From an uncultured Acetobacteraceae bacterium (lineage in GTDB: Bacteria > Pseudomonadota > Alphaproteobacteria > Acetobacterales > Acetobacteraceae), in contig CALMVO010000077.1 of assembly GCA_937873205.1 (NCBI GenBank), positions 8,247 through 72,246 on the forward strand: a stretch of 64,000 nt of DNA, read 5' to 3'. Of this stretch, positions 1 to 9,709 are shown piece by piece. The notes under the pieces are model-generated. The model ran no database searches and was not told where the DNA came from. It saw nothing but the letters and a program-made list of their open reading frames with translations. Both the position numbers and the translations under genes were made by a program. Numbering within the stretch: position 1 is the stretch's first letter; every line of letters begins with the position of its first letter.

Positions 1-4
1 TGGT

Positions 5-487
5 CTATTTGTGCTTCGTCACGGGCGGCGGCGCCGCTGCGGGCGGCGGCGGGGCGGGACGGGCGACGCCGGTGGCGTCGACCTGGGCCACGACCGTCAG
101 TGGCACGCGCGGGCCGCTAGCCGGGATCAGGCTGACGACGAAGCTGTCCGGCCCGGCATAGGCGGTGGTCGCCGTGTAGTCGATCAGCGTCTGGTTGTTG
201 TAGTTGTGGATGAAGGTCTTGCCGTGCGCGGGCGGCGTCTGCAGCAGGAACGACGTGTAGGCGGTGCCGTCCGGCGTCGCCACCGCGACCGCGCAGAGCC
301 CGTCGTCCGAGCGCGCGCTCATGGCGACCTGACCCTTGCTCACGGGGCCGACGGTGCAGACCGCCGACCTGGTCTGGTAGCCGAACGGGTCGGGCGCCAC
401 GGCGACCAGCACCGGTGCCGGCTTCTGGGCGCAGCCGGCGATCAACAGGCCGATCGTGAACAAGGTTGCGTGACGTCGAACGTGCAC
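5..487 (-). CDS. Small predicted lipoprotein, function unknown
   Basis: This 160-residue protein starts at a GTG preceded by GGAG at good spacing. The N-terminus is a short basic, hydrophobic signal ending in a lipobox (LLIAGC, about residues 14-19), so Cys19 is the predicted lipidated residue and the protein should be anchored in the membrane facing the periplasm. The mature part has a middle region rich in beta-prone residues and a C-terminal Pro/Ala-rich tail ending in THK-type basic residues. It resembles no family I can name with confidence. It is transcribed away from the next gene and its stop lies only 4 bases from the window edge, so downstream operon partners cannot be seen. Confidence 0.65.
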   Translation of the reverse strand: MHVRRHATLFTIGLLIAGCAQKPAPVLVAVAPDPFGYQTRSAVCTVGPVSKGQVAMSARSDDGLCAVAVATPDGTAYTSFLLQTPPAHGKTFIHNYNNQTLIDYTATTAYAGPDSFVVSLIPASGPRVPLTVVAQVDATGVARPAPPPPAAAPPPVTKHK

Positions 488-800
488 TCGTCAGCTCCGA
501 AATCTGCGCCCGCGGCGCCTTGGCGGCATGTGCTCTAGGACAAAAGCGGCGGCCGCGAAAGGCCAGGCGGCTTGCCGGAGCGGGGGGCCGGGGCTAGACC
601 ACGGCCGCCGCCCGCGGTCCGTCTCGCACGTTGAAAGGCCCGGTCCCGATGCAGTTCCGCAACACAGCCTGGCCGGCGCTCAATAGGGGACAGATTATGC
701 TTGCGAAACTGCGATCTACGTCGGCAACCTCATCCATCGCATGAGAATCGCCGCGACTCGACTTTCCTCACCACGGCCGGCACTTCGCCAGGAGAACAGC
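488..800. other. Intergenic region between divergent genes
   Basis: This 313-base gap separates two divergently transcribed genes and must hold both promoters. I see no convincing -35/-10 pair, hairpin or repeat. No open frame here looks coding. Confidence 0.4.
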
Positions 801-1358
801 ATGGCTTTCCTCGGAACCCGTACCATCGCCTGCCGCATGGGGCGCGTGGCGGCGGGACTGGGCGTTGCGGCCATGGTTGCCGGCCCGGCACTGGCGGCCG
901 GACAATGCGGCATCTCGTCGGCGCGCGAGGCCTTCGACGTGCAGGGCCTGAAGAGCGAGCTGATGGTGACCGCCCTCTCCTGCAACATGCAGGACCGCTA
1001 CAACGCCTTCGTGGAGAAGTTCAGGCCGAACCTCAACGCCGAGGAGAGCCGGCTCAACGGCTACTTCCGCAGCACCTACGGCCGCGGCGCGCAGACCGCG
1101 CACGACGACTACATCACCCAGCTCGCCAACGTGCAGTCCGAGCGCGGGCTGAAGGCCGGCGTGGCATTCTGCCAGCAGCGTGTGAGCATGTTCGACGAGG
1201 TCTCGGTGCTGAGCAGCGCCGCCGACCTGGGCGGCTATGCCGAAGCCAAGGACATCGTGCAGCCATCGAGCTACGAGACCTGCGCGGCACCCAGCGCGCT
1301 CGGCCATCCGGCCCGCATCCGCCGCATCCGCGCCGTGAGCCATACCCGCAAGGGCTGA
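801..1358 (+). CDS. Exported protein of unknown function
   Basis: A 185-residue protein. The ATG at 801 was preferred over an ATG 60 bases upstream because it has a strong ribosome site (CAGGAGAACAGC) and gives a proper signal peptide: basic start, hydrophobic core, and an A-L-A-A cleavage site near residue 33. The mature protein has four cysteines (one at the new N-terminus, one in a TALSCNMQD segment, one in AFCQQR, one in YETCAA), which suggests disulphides in the periplasm. The fold looks mostly helical. I do not recognise the family. A strong hairpin follows the stop, so it is probably a single-gene unit. Confidence 0.6.
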   Translation: MAFLGTRTIACRMGRVAAGLGVAAMVAGPALAAGQCGISSAREAFDVQGLKSELMVTALSCNMQDRYNAFVEKFRPNLNAEESRLNGYFRSTYGRGAQTAHDDYITQLANVQSERGLKAGVAFCQQRVSMFDEVSVLSSAADLGGYAEAKDIVQPSSYETCAAPSALGHPARIRRIRAVSHTRKG

Positions 1359-1381
1359 CCAGCGGAGCACGGCCTGTCTCC

Positions 1382-1411
1382 AGGGGGGATCGCGGCGACG
1401 CGGTCCCCCCT
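1382..1411 (+). terminator. Stem-loop after the exported-protein gene
   Basis: An inverted repeat with arms of 13 bases (AGGGGGGATCGCG and CGCGGTCCCCCCT, one mismatch) starts 24 bases after the stop codon. There is no U-tract, so it may be a Rho-dependent or stability hairpin rather than a classical terminator. Confidence 0.45.
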
Positions 1412-1571
1412 CTCGATTCCTGCGCCAGCCGCCGGCGATGGCGACTCCTCTCGTTAAAATGTTGCTAAAAAAGCGAGAGAATCTAGTTAGTCATACGAAA
1501 CGGCCTGGAATGATGTAACCTCCGGTTGTGCAGCGGCATGGTGATGCCGCTCGCTGGCGGAGCGTAATCGA

Positions 1572-4500
1572 ATGGCGAGCTACACCTGGTCCGATCCCGA
1601 GGGCGGGACATGGAGCGATGCCGGCAACTGGACGCCGAACGGCATACCCGGGAGCGCCGACCAGGCGCTGATCAACCTGTCCGGCGCCTACGCCGTCAGC
1701 CTCGACATAGCTGAGATCGGCTCGCTGACGCTCGACGCGGCTGGGGTCACGGTCGCCCCCACCGGCACGCTGAAGCTGGACGGCGTCCTCGACGTGAAGG
1801 CGGGCACGCTGACGGTCGACCACGCGATCCAGGGCGGCACGCTCATCGCCGACGGCGGCACCATCACCTATGCGGGCGGCGTCCTCGACGGCGTCACGTT
1901 GCAGGGCCCGCTCGACCTCAGCGTCGCGGGAGCCAGCGTCACCATCGATGACGGCATCACCTTCGCCGGCGGCGGCCCGGCCCAAATCATGGTCACCGGC
2001 AGCAACAGCAGCCTCGTGTTTAACGACGAAGACACGCAGACGTTGGACAACGTCGCCATCACGGTCGGCAACGCGTCCGGCACCGCCAGGCTCTCGGCCG
2101 GGGCGCTGACCCTCGATGCGAACAGCAGCCTCTCCATCATCGACGGCACAACCGAGACGTTCGGGTTCCGCAATCTCGACAACTTGGGCACCATCTCGAT
2201 CATCGACGGCGACGCCTTCCAGTTCCAGAACCTGACCAACACCGGGACGGTGAACATCGAGGGCGCCTACCTCGACCTCGATTACGGCTCCACGGGTTCT
2301 GGCGTGACCAATGCCGGAACCATCGTCCTGTCTGACGGCGCCAACCTCACCACGGGTTACAACGGGTTCTCGAACACCGGCACCATCATCGTCGAGTCGA
2401 AGTCGACGCTGAACATCGATGCCAGTGCTACGCTGGCCCAGCTCGGGACCATCGTCGCCGACGGCGGCAACGTCCGGTTCAGCGGCACGCTCGACCTCGC
2501 CGGCAACACCATCGACATCTCGGCCGGAAGCCCACTCAACTCCGGGTTCGTGCTCGACGGCACCATCCAGGGCGGCACGATCGCGACGGACGGCACCGGC
2601 GTCCAGTACGGTCAGCTCTCGTTCCTGTCCGGCGTGACGATCGACGGGACGCTCGGCGTCAACGGCGGCGCGGGGACGGAACTCGACATCGAGAACGGCC
2701 TCGGCTTCGCCGGCACCGCGCCCGGCCGGATCGTCGAGACCGCCGCCAACTCCTTCCTGCACTTCCTCGGCAACCAGACGCTCGACGACGTCGACGTCAC
2801 GCTGGGCAACTCATACATCGACGACTCGGGAACACTGACGCTGGGCCCGTCCAGCACGGTGACGCTGGTCGGGAACGAGTCGTTCTACACGCCGGTCCAG
2901 GATCCGCGGTTCGGTTACGGGTACAACGACATCCTGGACAACAAGGGCACGATCATCGCCGCGTCCGGCGGACTCTATACTTACAGCTACAGCGTGACTG
3001 GCATCACGAGCAACCTGTTCCAGAACGACGGCCTGTTCACGGCCAGCGGCGGCACCACGAGCAGCCTCTACCAGATGACGAACACAGGGACGCTCGATAT
3101 CTCCGGGGCGGCCTCTGTCACCGTCCAGATGCTGAACAACAGCGGCATCGTCGACATCTCCGGCGGAGGTAGCCTGACGGTGACGGCCGCGATCGGCGAC
3201 AAGCAGCATATTGGCCAGCTCGACAGCACCGGCACGGTGCGGATCTCGGACCACGGAACCCTGACGCTCGAGGACGGAGCGCAGGAACTCGGCACGGTGT
3301 CGTTCCTGGACGGTACCGGCACGGTCGTCCTTGAAGATCTCTACCTCTTCAAGCCTATAGGCACGGGCCCGACCGACGGCACGCTGAACATGTTCCAGAG
3401 CGGCGACGCCCTGACGTTCGAGTCGTCAAGCTCCATTGCGTCAAACGGTCCCCTCAGCCTCTCCCACGAGGGGAACACCCTCGAGATCCTCGAAGGCGGC
3501 GCCGTCCTCGACACCTTCGCGCTCACCGGCCAGGACTACACCGATGCCACCTTCGCGTTCACCGGTCAGGGCATCGTGACGGATGCGCCGTGCTTCTGCG
3601 CCGGCACGCTGATCCTCACCGACCGCGGCGAGTGCCCCGTCGAGGAGCTCGAAGTCGGCGACTTCGTCATCACGCTCGAGGACGGCATCGAGACGGTCTC
3701 CCCGGTCCGCTGGCTCGGCCGCCGTCACGTGGTGGTCGCCCACCATCCCGAGCCCGAGCACGTCGACCCCATCCGCATCGCCCGCGACGCCGTCGCCCCC
3801 GGCGTGCCCGCCCGCGACCTGTTCGTCTCGCCCGACCACGCGCTGCACGTCGACGGCATGCTGATCCAAGCGCGCCAGCTCGTGAACCATATGACCATCA
3901 TGCGTGATGCCGGCCGGTCGGTCGTCACCTACCACCATGTCGAGCTCGATCGGCACGGCGTCCTGATCGCCGACGGCATGCCCTGCGAGAGCTACCTCGA
4001 CGGCGGCAACCGCGGCCAGTTTGACGCGCAGGGCATCGTGGTGCCGCTGCACCCGCCGGTCGCGGACCGCACGCCACGCGCCTGCGCGCCCCTGATCACC
4101 GATGCCGCCCTCGTGCAGCCGGTCTGGCAGCGCCTGGCCGAACGGGCGCGGGCGGGCGGACACGTCGCGCCGGAGGCGGAGTTCGAGCCCGACCGGGCAC
4201 CCTGGCTGGAGACCACGGACGGCACGCGGCTCCTACCCTGCGGCGATGGCTGGCGTGTCGCGCTGCCCCCCGGCTGCCTGCGGGTGCGGCTGCGCTCGCC
4301 GAGCGATCGGCCGACGACGCTGTCGCCCTGGTCCGACGACCGCCGCCGCCTCGGCGTCGCGGTCAGCGCCATCACGCTGCACCGGGGGGCCTGGCGTCAG
4401 GACCTTGCCCTCGCCGGCCTGAGCGGCAACGCCGGCTGGTGGCCGCTGGAGACGGCGGACCGCCTCGCCTGGCGCTGGAGCGACGGCGACGGCTGGATCG

Positions 4501-4607
4501 ACCTGCCGGAAGCGGCCGAGGCGATCGAGATCACGCTGCACGCCAGCATGGCGGTGGCGGTCAGCCCCGACCGAGGCCGCCGGCCAGTCCGCGCGCGAGC
4601 CGGCTGA
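1572..4607 (+). CDS. Large repeat protein with C-terminal Hint (Hedgehog/intein) domain
   Basis: A 1011-residue protein. Residues 1 to about 665 are a low-complexity beta-repeat region rich in Gly, Thr, Asp and Asn with recurring phrases such as GTL.I.GG.I and NTGTI, typical of beta-helical surface proteins. From about residue 674 to 810 lies a Hint_2-type domain: it opens CFCAGTLILT, followed by VEELEVGDFV, then LFVSPDHALHVDG, and closes with YHHVELDRHG and a PCESYLD segment. This Hint order is known in bacterial self-processing or surface proteins. A roughly 200-residue tail follows. No signal peptide is visible, so export by a type I-like route is an inference. The 3' end overlaps a LuxR remnant on the other strand by 47 bases. 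Confidence 0.8.
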   Translation: MASYTWSDPEGGTWSDAGNWTPNGIPGSADQALINLSGAYAVSLDIAEIGSLTLDAAGVTVAPTGTLKLDGVLDVKAGTLTVDHAIQGGTLIADGGTITYAGGVLDGVTLQGPLDLSVAGASVTIDDGITFAGGGPAQIMVTGSNSSLVFNDEDTQTLDNVAITVGNASGTARLSAGALTLDANSSLSIIDGTTETFGFRNLDNLGTISIIDGDAFQFQNLTNTGTVNIEGAYLDLDYGSTGSGVTNAGTIVLSDGANLTTGYNGFSNTGTIIVESKSTLNIDASATLAQLGTIVADGGNVRFSGTLDLAGNTIDISAGSPLNSGFVLDGTIQGGTIATDGTGVQYGQLSFLSGVTIDGTLGVNGGAGTELDIENGLGFAGTAPGRIVETAANSFLHFLGNQTLDDVDVTLGNSYIDDSGTLTLGPSSTVTLVGNESFYTPVQDPRFGYGYNDILDNKGTIIAASGGLYTYSYSVTGITSNLFQNDGLFTASGGTTSSLYQMTNTGTLDISGAASVTVQMLNNSGIVDISGGGSLTVTAAIGDKQHIGQLDSTGTVRISDHGTLTLEDGAQELGTVSFLDGTGTVVLEDLYLFKPIGTGPTDGTLNMFQSGDALTFESSSSIASNGPLSLSHEGNTLEILEGGAVLDTFALTGQDYTDATFAFTGQGIVTDAPCFCAGTLILTDRGECPVEELEVGDFVITLEDGIETVSPVRWLGRRHVVVAHHPEPEHVDPIRIARDAVAPGVPARDLFVSPDHALHVDGMLIQARQLVNHMTIMRDAGRSVVTYHHVELDRHGVLIADGMPCESYLDGGNRGQFDAQGIVVPLHPPVADRTPRACAPLITDAALVQPVWQRLAERARAGGHVAPEAEFEPDRAPWLETTDGTRLLPCGDGWRVALPPGCLRVRLRSPSDRPTTLSPWSDDRRRLGVAVSAITLHRGAWRQDLALAGLSGNAGWWPLETADRLAWRWSDGDGWIDLPEAAEAIEITLHASMAVAVSPDRGRRPVRARAG

Positions 4608-4767
4608 TCAGCTGGCCCTGGCTCGACGTGCCGGTCTTCTGCAGGACGCTCTCGAGCTGCGCCCGCACGGTTTCGAGGCTGGCCCCGCGCGACCGCGCGA
4701 TCTCGATCAGCCGAAGGCCGGCCGCCAGCAGGACCGCCACTTCGGCCTCGGCCGCGGCAGAACAGGT
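4561..4767 (-). pseudogene. Remnant of a LuxR-type regulator (HTH domain only)
   Basis: Translating the minus strand gives about 68 residues that look like the end of a LuxR/GerE helix-turn-helix: AEVAVLLAAGLRLIEIA, then SLETVRAQLESVLQKTG, then QGQLISRLARGL. In an intact regulator this domain is preceded by a receiver or PAS domain. Here an in-frame TGA lies immediately upstream (4768-4770), with no start codon other than an internal GTG and no coding-like sequence behind it. It therefore reads as a truncated pseudogene. It sits just downstream of the RND efflux operon on the same strand and may once have been a regulator in that neighbourhood (inference). Confidence 0.6.
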
Positions 4768-4888
4768 TCATTGCCGACAGATAACAGCGGCGAGGGCAGG
4801 AAACCCGTCGGAAAGTTACGATAGGTAACGAAATCGGAAAGATCAGCATTCGCCAAAGGTGCGGCCTCCAGCCTAGTCTTCCGAAACC

Positions 4889-4964
4889 GGGGTCTCCGGC
4901 CGTCACGCGATAGCGTGTCCGCACGACGGCCCAGCGGGTCCAGGGGCAGGGCCCCTGGCCCTCA
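4889..4964 (-). repeat. GC-rich palindromic dispersed repeat, copy 1
   Basis: This copy shares a near-identical core with the one at 62213-62288 (GTCACGCGAYAGCGTG, then CACGACGG, then AGCGGGTCCAGGG, then GGGCCCYTGGCC). It contains two hairpins and ends exactly at the TGA stop of the efflux adaptor gene. Confidence 0.7.
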
Positions 4965-6356
4965 CCCCGCCGCGTTCTTGCCGCCGGACCCCTCCGCCGG
5001 CTGATCCGGCACCACATGCACCTTCTGGCCGGCGGCAAGGTCGGTCGGCGGGTTCACGATCACCTTCTCGCCCCCATCGAGCCCGTCGCGCAACTCGGCC
5101 TCGGTGCCGGTATCGCGGGCGATGCTGACCGGGCGCATCTCCACCTTGTCGTCCTTGCCCACCACCGCGACGTGCAGCCCGGCAGCGTCGAAGATCAGGG
5201 CGGCGTCGGGGATCACCACCTGCGGCGAGGCACGCTTCACGTCGAACGATACGTCGACGAACAGCCCGGACTGCAGCTTCCCCTCGCGGTTGTCTATGTC
5301 GACCTCCACCAGCAGCGAGCGCGAGTTCTGTGCCAGGCTGTCCGATGAGCGCGACACCACCGCCCGGAACACCTGCCCCGGCAGCTCGGGTACGCTCACG
5401 TGCGCCGGCAGCCCGTCATGGATGCCGGCGAACTGGCTTTGCGGCACGTAGACCTGGGTGCGCAGGATGTCGTTGCGGTCGATGTGCAGCAGCGCGGTGC
5501 CGCTGACGGTGTCGCTCTGCACCAGCGTGCCGACATCGACGTCGCGCTGCGTGATGACGCCGTCGAACGGCGCGACGACGTTCTCGAACCCGGTCAGCGC
5601 CACCAGCCGGTCCACCGTCGCCTGCTGCGCCCGCACGTTGGCCACCGCGACGCCGATGCCGGCCTGCGCCGACTGCACGCTCTTGGTGCTGACCTCGGCG
5701 CTGGTGGCCAGGTTGTCGCGGTTCTCCGTGGTGTCCCAGCCCTCGCTGGACAGGATGTTGGACCGCTTGCTGTTGATGCCAGCCAGTTTCGAATTCGAGG
5801 CCGCCTGCTGCAGGCTGGTCTTGGCCTCTTCCAGCTGCGCCTGCATCTGGCCGAGCTGCGCCTGTGCCTGGGTCAGCTGCTGGTCGAGGTCGGGCGCCGC
5901 GATCTTGAGCAGCAGGTCACCCTTGTGCACGCGGCTGCCGATGTCGACCAGGCGCTGGCCGATGTAGCCGGTGGCGCGGGCATACAGGTCGGCGGAGTCG
6001 AATGCGACGGTCTGGCCCGGCAGCTGCGTGGCGGAGACGTCGGCGGTGCGCTTCACCGAGGCGAGATGCACGTCCGGCACGCTGGCCTGGGCCTGGTGCA
6101 GCGTATCGGTGGCATTGCTCGACTGCCGCCAATGCGTGAACGCCCCCCAGCCGACCAGCAGCAGCAGCGGTATCGCGACGAGGAAGGCCAGCCGGCGCGA
6201 GGGCGGGCGCGGCACATCCTTTCCATGGGTCTCGCCTGGGCTATCCTGGCCGGGCGCGTCCTTGCGGGCAGGCTCCCGCGCGACCGGGGCGGCATCCTGG
6301 GGCGCATCGTCCGTCGTCTCCAGGGAGCGATGCTCGTCGTGGTCGAGCGGGCTCAT
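4962..6356 (-). CDS. RND efflux membrane-fusion (adaptor) subunit
   Basis: A 464-residue periplasmic adaptor of a tripartite RND pump. Residues 1-53 are a charged cytoplasmic tail, residues about 56-73 a single membrane anchor, followed by the biotinyl-lipoyl-like half (GYIGQRLVDIGSRVHKGDLL), a long Gln/Ala-rich alpha-hairpin (about residues 155-230), the second lipoyl half (ENVVAPFDGVITQRDVDVG), a beta-barrel and a membrane-proximal domain. Length and order fit the HlyD/AcrA-type family. It overlaps the permease by ATGA (start within the permease stop region), so the two are translationally coupled. The adaptor is encoded downstream of the permease. No outer-membrane TolC-type partner lies in the window. 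Confidence 0.88.
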   Translation of the reverse strand: MSPLDHDEHRSLETTDDAPQDAAPVAREPARKDAPGQDSPGETHGKDVPRPPSRRLAFLVAIPLLLLVGWGAFTHWRQSSNATDTLHQAQASVPDVHLASVKRTADVSATQLPGQTVAFDSADLYARATGYIGQRLVDIGSRVHKGDLLLKIAAPDLDQQLTQAQAQLGQMQAQLEEAKTSLQQAASNSKLAGINSKRSNILSSEGWDTTENRDNLATSAEVSTKSVQSAQAGIGVAVANVRAQQATVDRLVALTGFENVVAPFDGVITQRDVDVGTLVQSDTVSGTALLHIDRNDILRTQVYVPQSQFAGIHDGLPAHVSVPELPGQVFRAVVSRSSDSLAQNSRSLLVEVDIDNREGKLQSGLFVDVSFDVKRASPQVVIPDAALIFDAAGLHVAVVGKDDKVEMRPVSIARDTGTEAELRDGLDGGEKVIVNPPTDLAAGQKVHVVPDQPAEGSGGKNAAG

Positions 6357-9300
6357 ACGTAGTCCTCCGGGGCGTGCACGGGGCCACTGCGCAGCAGACT
6401 GTAGAGGAAGGGCACGAACAGCAGCGTCGAGCAGGTCCCGACGCTGATGCCGCCGATCACCGCGCGGGCCAGCGCCGCATTCTGCTCGCCGCCTTGGCCG
6501 AGATCGAGCGCCATCGGGATCAGGCCGACCACCATGGCGCCCGCGGTCATCAGCACCGGCCGCAGCCGGGCCTCGCCGGCGGCGATGGCGCCCTCGATCG
6601 CCGAGCAGTGGTGCTGCTCGCGATACTCACGGGCGAACGTCACCAGCAGGATCGAGTTCGCCGACGCCACGCCCACGCTCATGATGGCGCCCATCAGCGA
6701 GGCGATCGAGAACGTCGTCTGCGTGATGAACAGGCTGAGCACGATGCCGCAGAACACCAGCGGCAGCGCGCAGATCACCACGAACGGGTCGCCCCAATCC
6801 TGGTAGTTCAGCACCATCAGCAGGTAGACCGCGACCACTGCCACCGCCAGCCCGATCTCGATGTGCGAGAACGCGCTGTTCATGCTCTCGATCTGGCCGC
6901 GCACGACGATCTTGTCGGGCGCCTTCAGGTGCTTCTGCTCCTCGACCACCACGCGATGGATCTCGGCCGCCGCGGAGCCGAGGTCGGTGTCCTGCGTCGC
7001 GGCGTAGACGTCGTAGGTCGGCTCGGTGTTGACGTGGCTCAGGACCGACTGCTCGGTGTCGCGGTGGAAGGTGGCCACGTTGCTGAGCAGGCTGACCGGC
7101 TGGGTCCCGTTCACGCTGCCGGTGTTGGCGACCAGCGGCGTGTTGGCGACCTGCGCCAGGTGGTCGATGCGGTACTCGGGCGTCTGCAGGGTGAGCTGCC
7201 ACGGGATGCCGGTCGTGGGGTCGGTCCAGAAGTTGGGAGCCACCTGGAAGCTGCCCGACAGCTGGATGTTGAGCTGGTTGGCGACGTCCTGCTCGGTCAG
7301 GCCCAGCTCGGCGGCGCGCTGGCGGTTGATCTCGGTCAGGAACTCGGGCGCGTCCACCACCTGCTGCAGGTGCACGTCGACCAGCCCCGGCAGCGTCCGG
7401 AGGCGCGCCGCCAGCGTCTTGGCCATCGCCAGGTCGACGTCCTGATGGCGGCCGTGCACCTGCACGTCGATCTGCGACGGCACGCCGAAATCGAGGATCT
7501 GGGTGATGATGTCGGCGGGCTGGAAGTAGAACACGGTGTCGGGGAAGCGCTGGTGCAGCACCACCCGCAGCCGCTTGACGATGGGGTTGCCGGCGGTGCC
7601 GGGCTTGAGCGTGACCAGCACCTGGCCGTCCGAGTAGGCGACGAAGGTGCCGTCGTTGAAGGCCAGGTTGTAGTTCACCGACGGCAGGCCGATGTTGTCG
7701 ACGATCGCCTGCACCCGGCCGGGCCCGGCCGCGTCGCGGATGGTGTCCTCGATCTGCTGGAACAGCTTGGCCGCCTCCTCGATGCGGGTGCCGGAGCGCG
7801 CGCGCACGTGCAGCGTGATCTGCCCGCTCTCGATCGCCGGGAAGTAGTCCTGGCCCAGGAACGGGAACAGGCAGGCACTGAGCAGCAGCACCGCGCCCAC
7901 CACGCCGCCGGTGATCAGCCGGCGCTCCAGCACGACGTGCAGCAGCCCGATGTAGCCGCGATGGAACCGTCCGAAGCCGCGCTCGAAGCCGGCGTGCAGC
8001 CGGGCGAACAGGCCGGGCTTGCGGTCGGCATCGCCCTTGGCGTCCTCCCGGCGCTTGTGCTCGGGACCCACCAGCACGTCGATCAGGATCGGCACCAGCG
8101 TGCGCGACAGCAGGTATGAGGCCAGCATGGCGAACACGACCGCCAGCGCCTGCGGCGTGAAGATGTACTTGGGCGCGCCGACCAGGAACAGTACCGAGAC
8201 GAAGGCCGAGCAGATCGAGAGCGTCGAGATCAGCGTCGGCTTGGCGATGGTGGCCGCCCCCTCGACCACCGCCTCACGGAAGTCCGTGCCGGACTCCAGC
8301 ACCCGGTAGGTGTTCTCGATCGCCACCGTGGCGTCGTCGACCAGGATGCCGACGGCCAGCGCCAGCCCGCCCAGCGTCATCACGTTCATGGTCTCGCCGA
8401 TCGCCGACAGCACGGCGAGCGAGCTCAGCACCGCCAGCGGGATCGACACCAGCACCACCAGGGTGGCACGCCAGGAGCCGAGGAACAGCAGGATCATCAG
8501 CCCGGTGAGGCCGGCGGCGATGACGCCCTCCTCGGCCACGTCCTTGATCGCCTCGGACACGAACACCGACTGGTCGAACAGCGAGACGATGTGGATGTCC
8601 TTGGGCGCCGCGGCGATGATGCCGGGCAGCATCGACTTCACCGTGTTGACGATGTCGAGCGTCGAGGTGGAGCCGTTCTTCAGCACCGGCAGCAACAGGC
8701 CGTTCTTGCCGTTGACGTGCACCATGTTCTGCTGCGGCGGCCCGCCGGCGCGCGCCCAGCCGACGTCGCGCAGCAGGATCGGCGAGCCGTTCACCAGCTT
8801 GATCGGCATGGTGTTGAGCGCGTCCAGCACCCGCGGCAGCGTGTTCAGTCGCATGATGAACTGGGTCTGGCCGAACTTCGCGAGCCCGGAGGGCAGCGTC
8901 AGGCTCTGCGCGTTGACCGCGCTCACCACCTGCTGCGGCGTCAGGGAGTAGGCCTGCAGCGCGTGCGGGTCGAGGTCGATCATGACCTGCTCGGGCACGC
9001 CGCCATAGGGCGGCGGCATGGTCGAGCCCGGCACCGTCTGCAGGGTCGCGCGGATGCGGAAGCGCACGTAGTTGTAGACGTCGGCCTGACTCTCGACGTC
9101 CGAGGTCGCCGCGATCTGGATCACCGCCACCGAGGAGGCCGAGAAGCGCAGCACCACCGGCGGCTGGATGCCGGGCGGCAGCAGGCCGCGGATGGCGTTG
9201 GTCGCCCCGATCACCTGGCTCAGCGCCAGGCTGATGTCGATGTTGGGCTGGAAGTACACCTTGGTGATGGTGATGCCCTGCAGCGTGGTGCTCTCCATGT

Positions 9301-9538
9301 CGCGGATGCCGACGACGTTGTTGGAGAGGGCGAGCTCGCTGTACGAGGTCACCTGGTTCTGCATGTCGGGCGTGTCGAGGCCGGTATAGGTCCAGATGAT
9401 GGTGACGACCGGGATGTTGACGTCGGGCAGCACGTCCTTGGGCATCACCACGGCGGCGCCGCCGCCCGCCAGCATGATCAGCACCGACATCACGTAGAAG
9501 GTGACGCGATACTTGAGGGCGAACTTGATCAGACCCAT
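6353..9538 (-). CDS. RND efflux pump inner-membrane permease
   Basis: A 1061-residue proton-driven transporter of the resistance-nodulation-division superfamily. The start ([12 protein letters not shown]) has the ribosome site GGAGAGG. An N-terminal membrane helix is followed by a large periplasmic porter domain ([13 protein letters not shown] onwards), the TM4 proton-relay motif [13 protein letters not shown], a second half repeating this layout (a periplasmic loop beginning around [11 protein letters not shown]), and a C-terminal helix bundle ([14 protein letters not shown]). It belongs to the HAE-type clade that handles drugs or other hydrophobic compounds, but the substrate cannot be read from sequence. 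It is the first gene of the operon with the adaptor. Confidence 0.9.
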   Translation of the reverse strand: MGLIKFALKYRVTFYVMSVLIMLAGGGAAVVMPKDVLPDVNIPVVTIIWTYTGLDTPDMQNQVTSYSELALSNNVVGIRDMESTTLQGITITKVYFQPNIDISLALSQVIGATNAIRGLLPPGIQPPVVLRFSASSVAVIQIAATSDVESQADVYNYVRFRIRATLQTVPGSTMPPPYGGVPEQVMIDLDPHALQAYSLTPQQVVSAVNAQSLTLPSGLAKFGQTQFIMRLNTLPRVLDALNTMPIKLVNGSPILLRDVGWARAGGPPQQNMVHVNGKNGLLLPVLKNGSTSTLDIVNTVKSMLPGIIAAAPKDIHIVSLFDQSVFVSEAIKDVAEEGVIAAGLTGLMILLFLGSWRATLVVLVSIPLAVLSSLAVLSAIGETMNVMTLGGLALAVGILVDDATVAIENTYRVLESGTDFREAVVEGAATIAKPTLISTLSICSAFVSVLFLVGAPKYIFTPQALAVVFAMLASYLLSRTLVPILIDVLVGPEHKRREDAKGDADRKPGLFARLHAGFERGFGRFHRGYIGLLHVVLERRLITGGVVGAVLLLSACLFPFLGQDYFPAIESGQITLHVRARSGTRIEEAAKLFQQIEDTIRDAAGPGRVQAIVDNIGLPSVNYNLAFNDGTFVAYSDGQVLVTLKPGTAGNPIVKRLRVVLHQRFPDTVFYFQPADIITQILDFGVPSQIDVQVHGRHQDVDLAMAKTLAARLRTLPGLVDVHLQQVVDAPEFLTEINRQRAAELGLTEQDVANQLNIQLSGSFQVAPNFWTDPTTGIPWQLTLQTPEYRIDHLAQVANTPLVANTGSVNGTQPVSLLSNVATFHRDTEQSVLSHVNTEPTYDVYAATQDTDLGSAAAEIHRVVVEEQKHLKAPDKIVVRGQIESMNSAFSHIEIGLAVAVVAVYLLMVLNYQDWGDPFVVICALPLVFCGIVLSLFITQTTFSIASLMGAIMSVGVASANSILLVTFAREYREQHHCSAIEGAIAAGEARLRPVLMTAGAMVVGLIPMALDLGQGGEQNAALARAVIGGISVGTCSTLLFVPFLYSLLRSGPVHAPEDYV

Positions 9539-9709
9539 GCGACGCCTCTCCGGGGCCGGCCGGCGGACGGCACACGATGTCCTGCATGTCGCAATTCGGC
9601 CGCGCCTCCACAAGAAGTTCCCGCGGATTTCACATCCCGCACCGGACGACCCTATCCTGGCCGGCGCGACCCGTCTTGACCGGACCGCCGTCCGAGGTGA
9701 GAACCAAGC

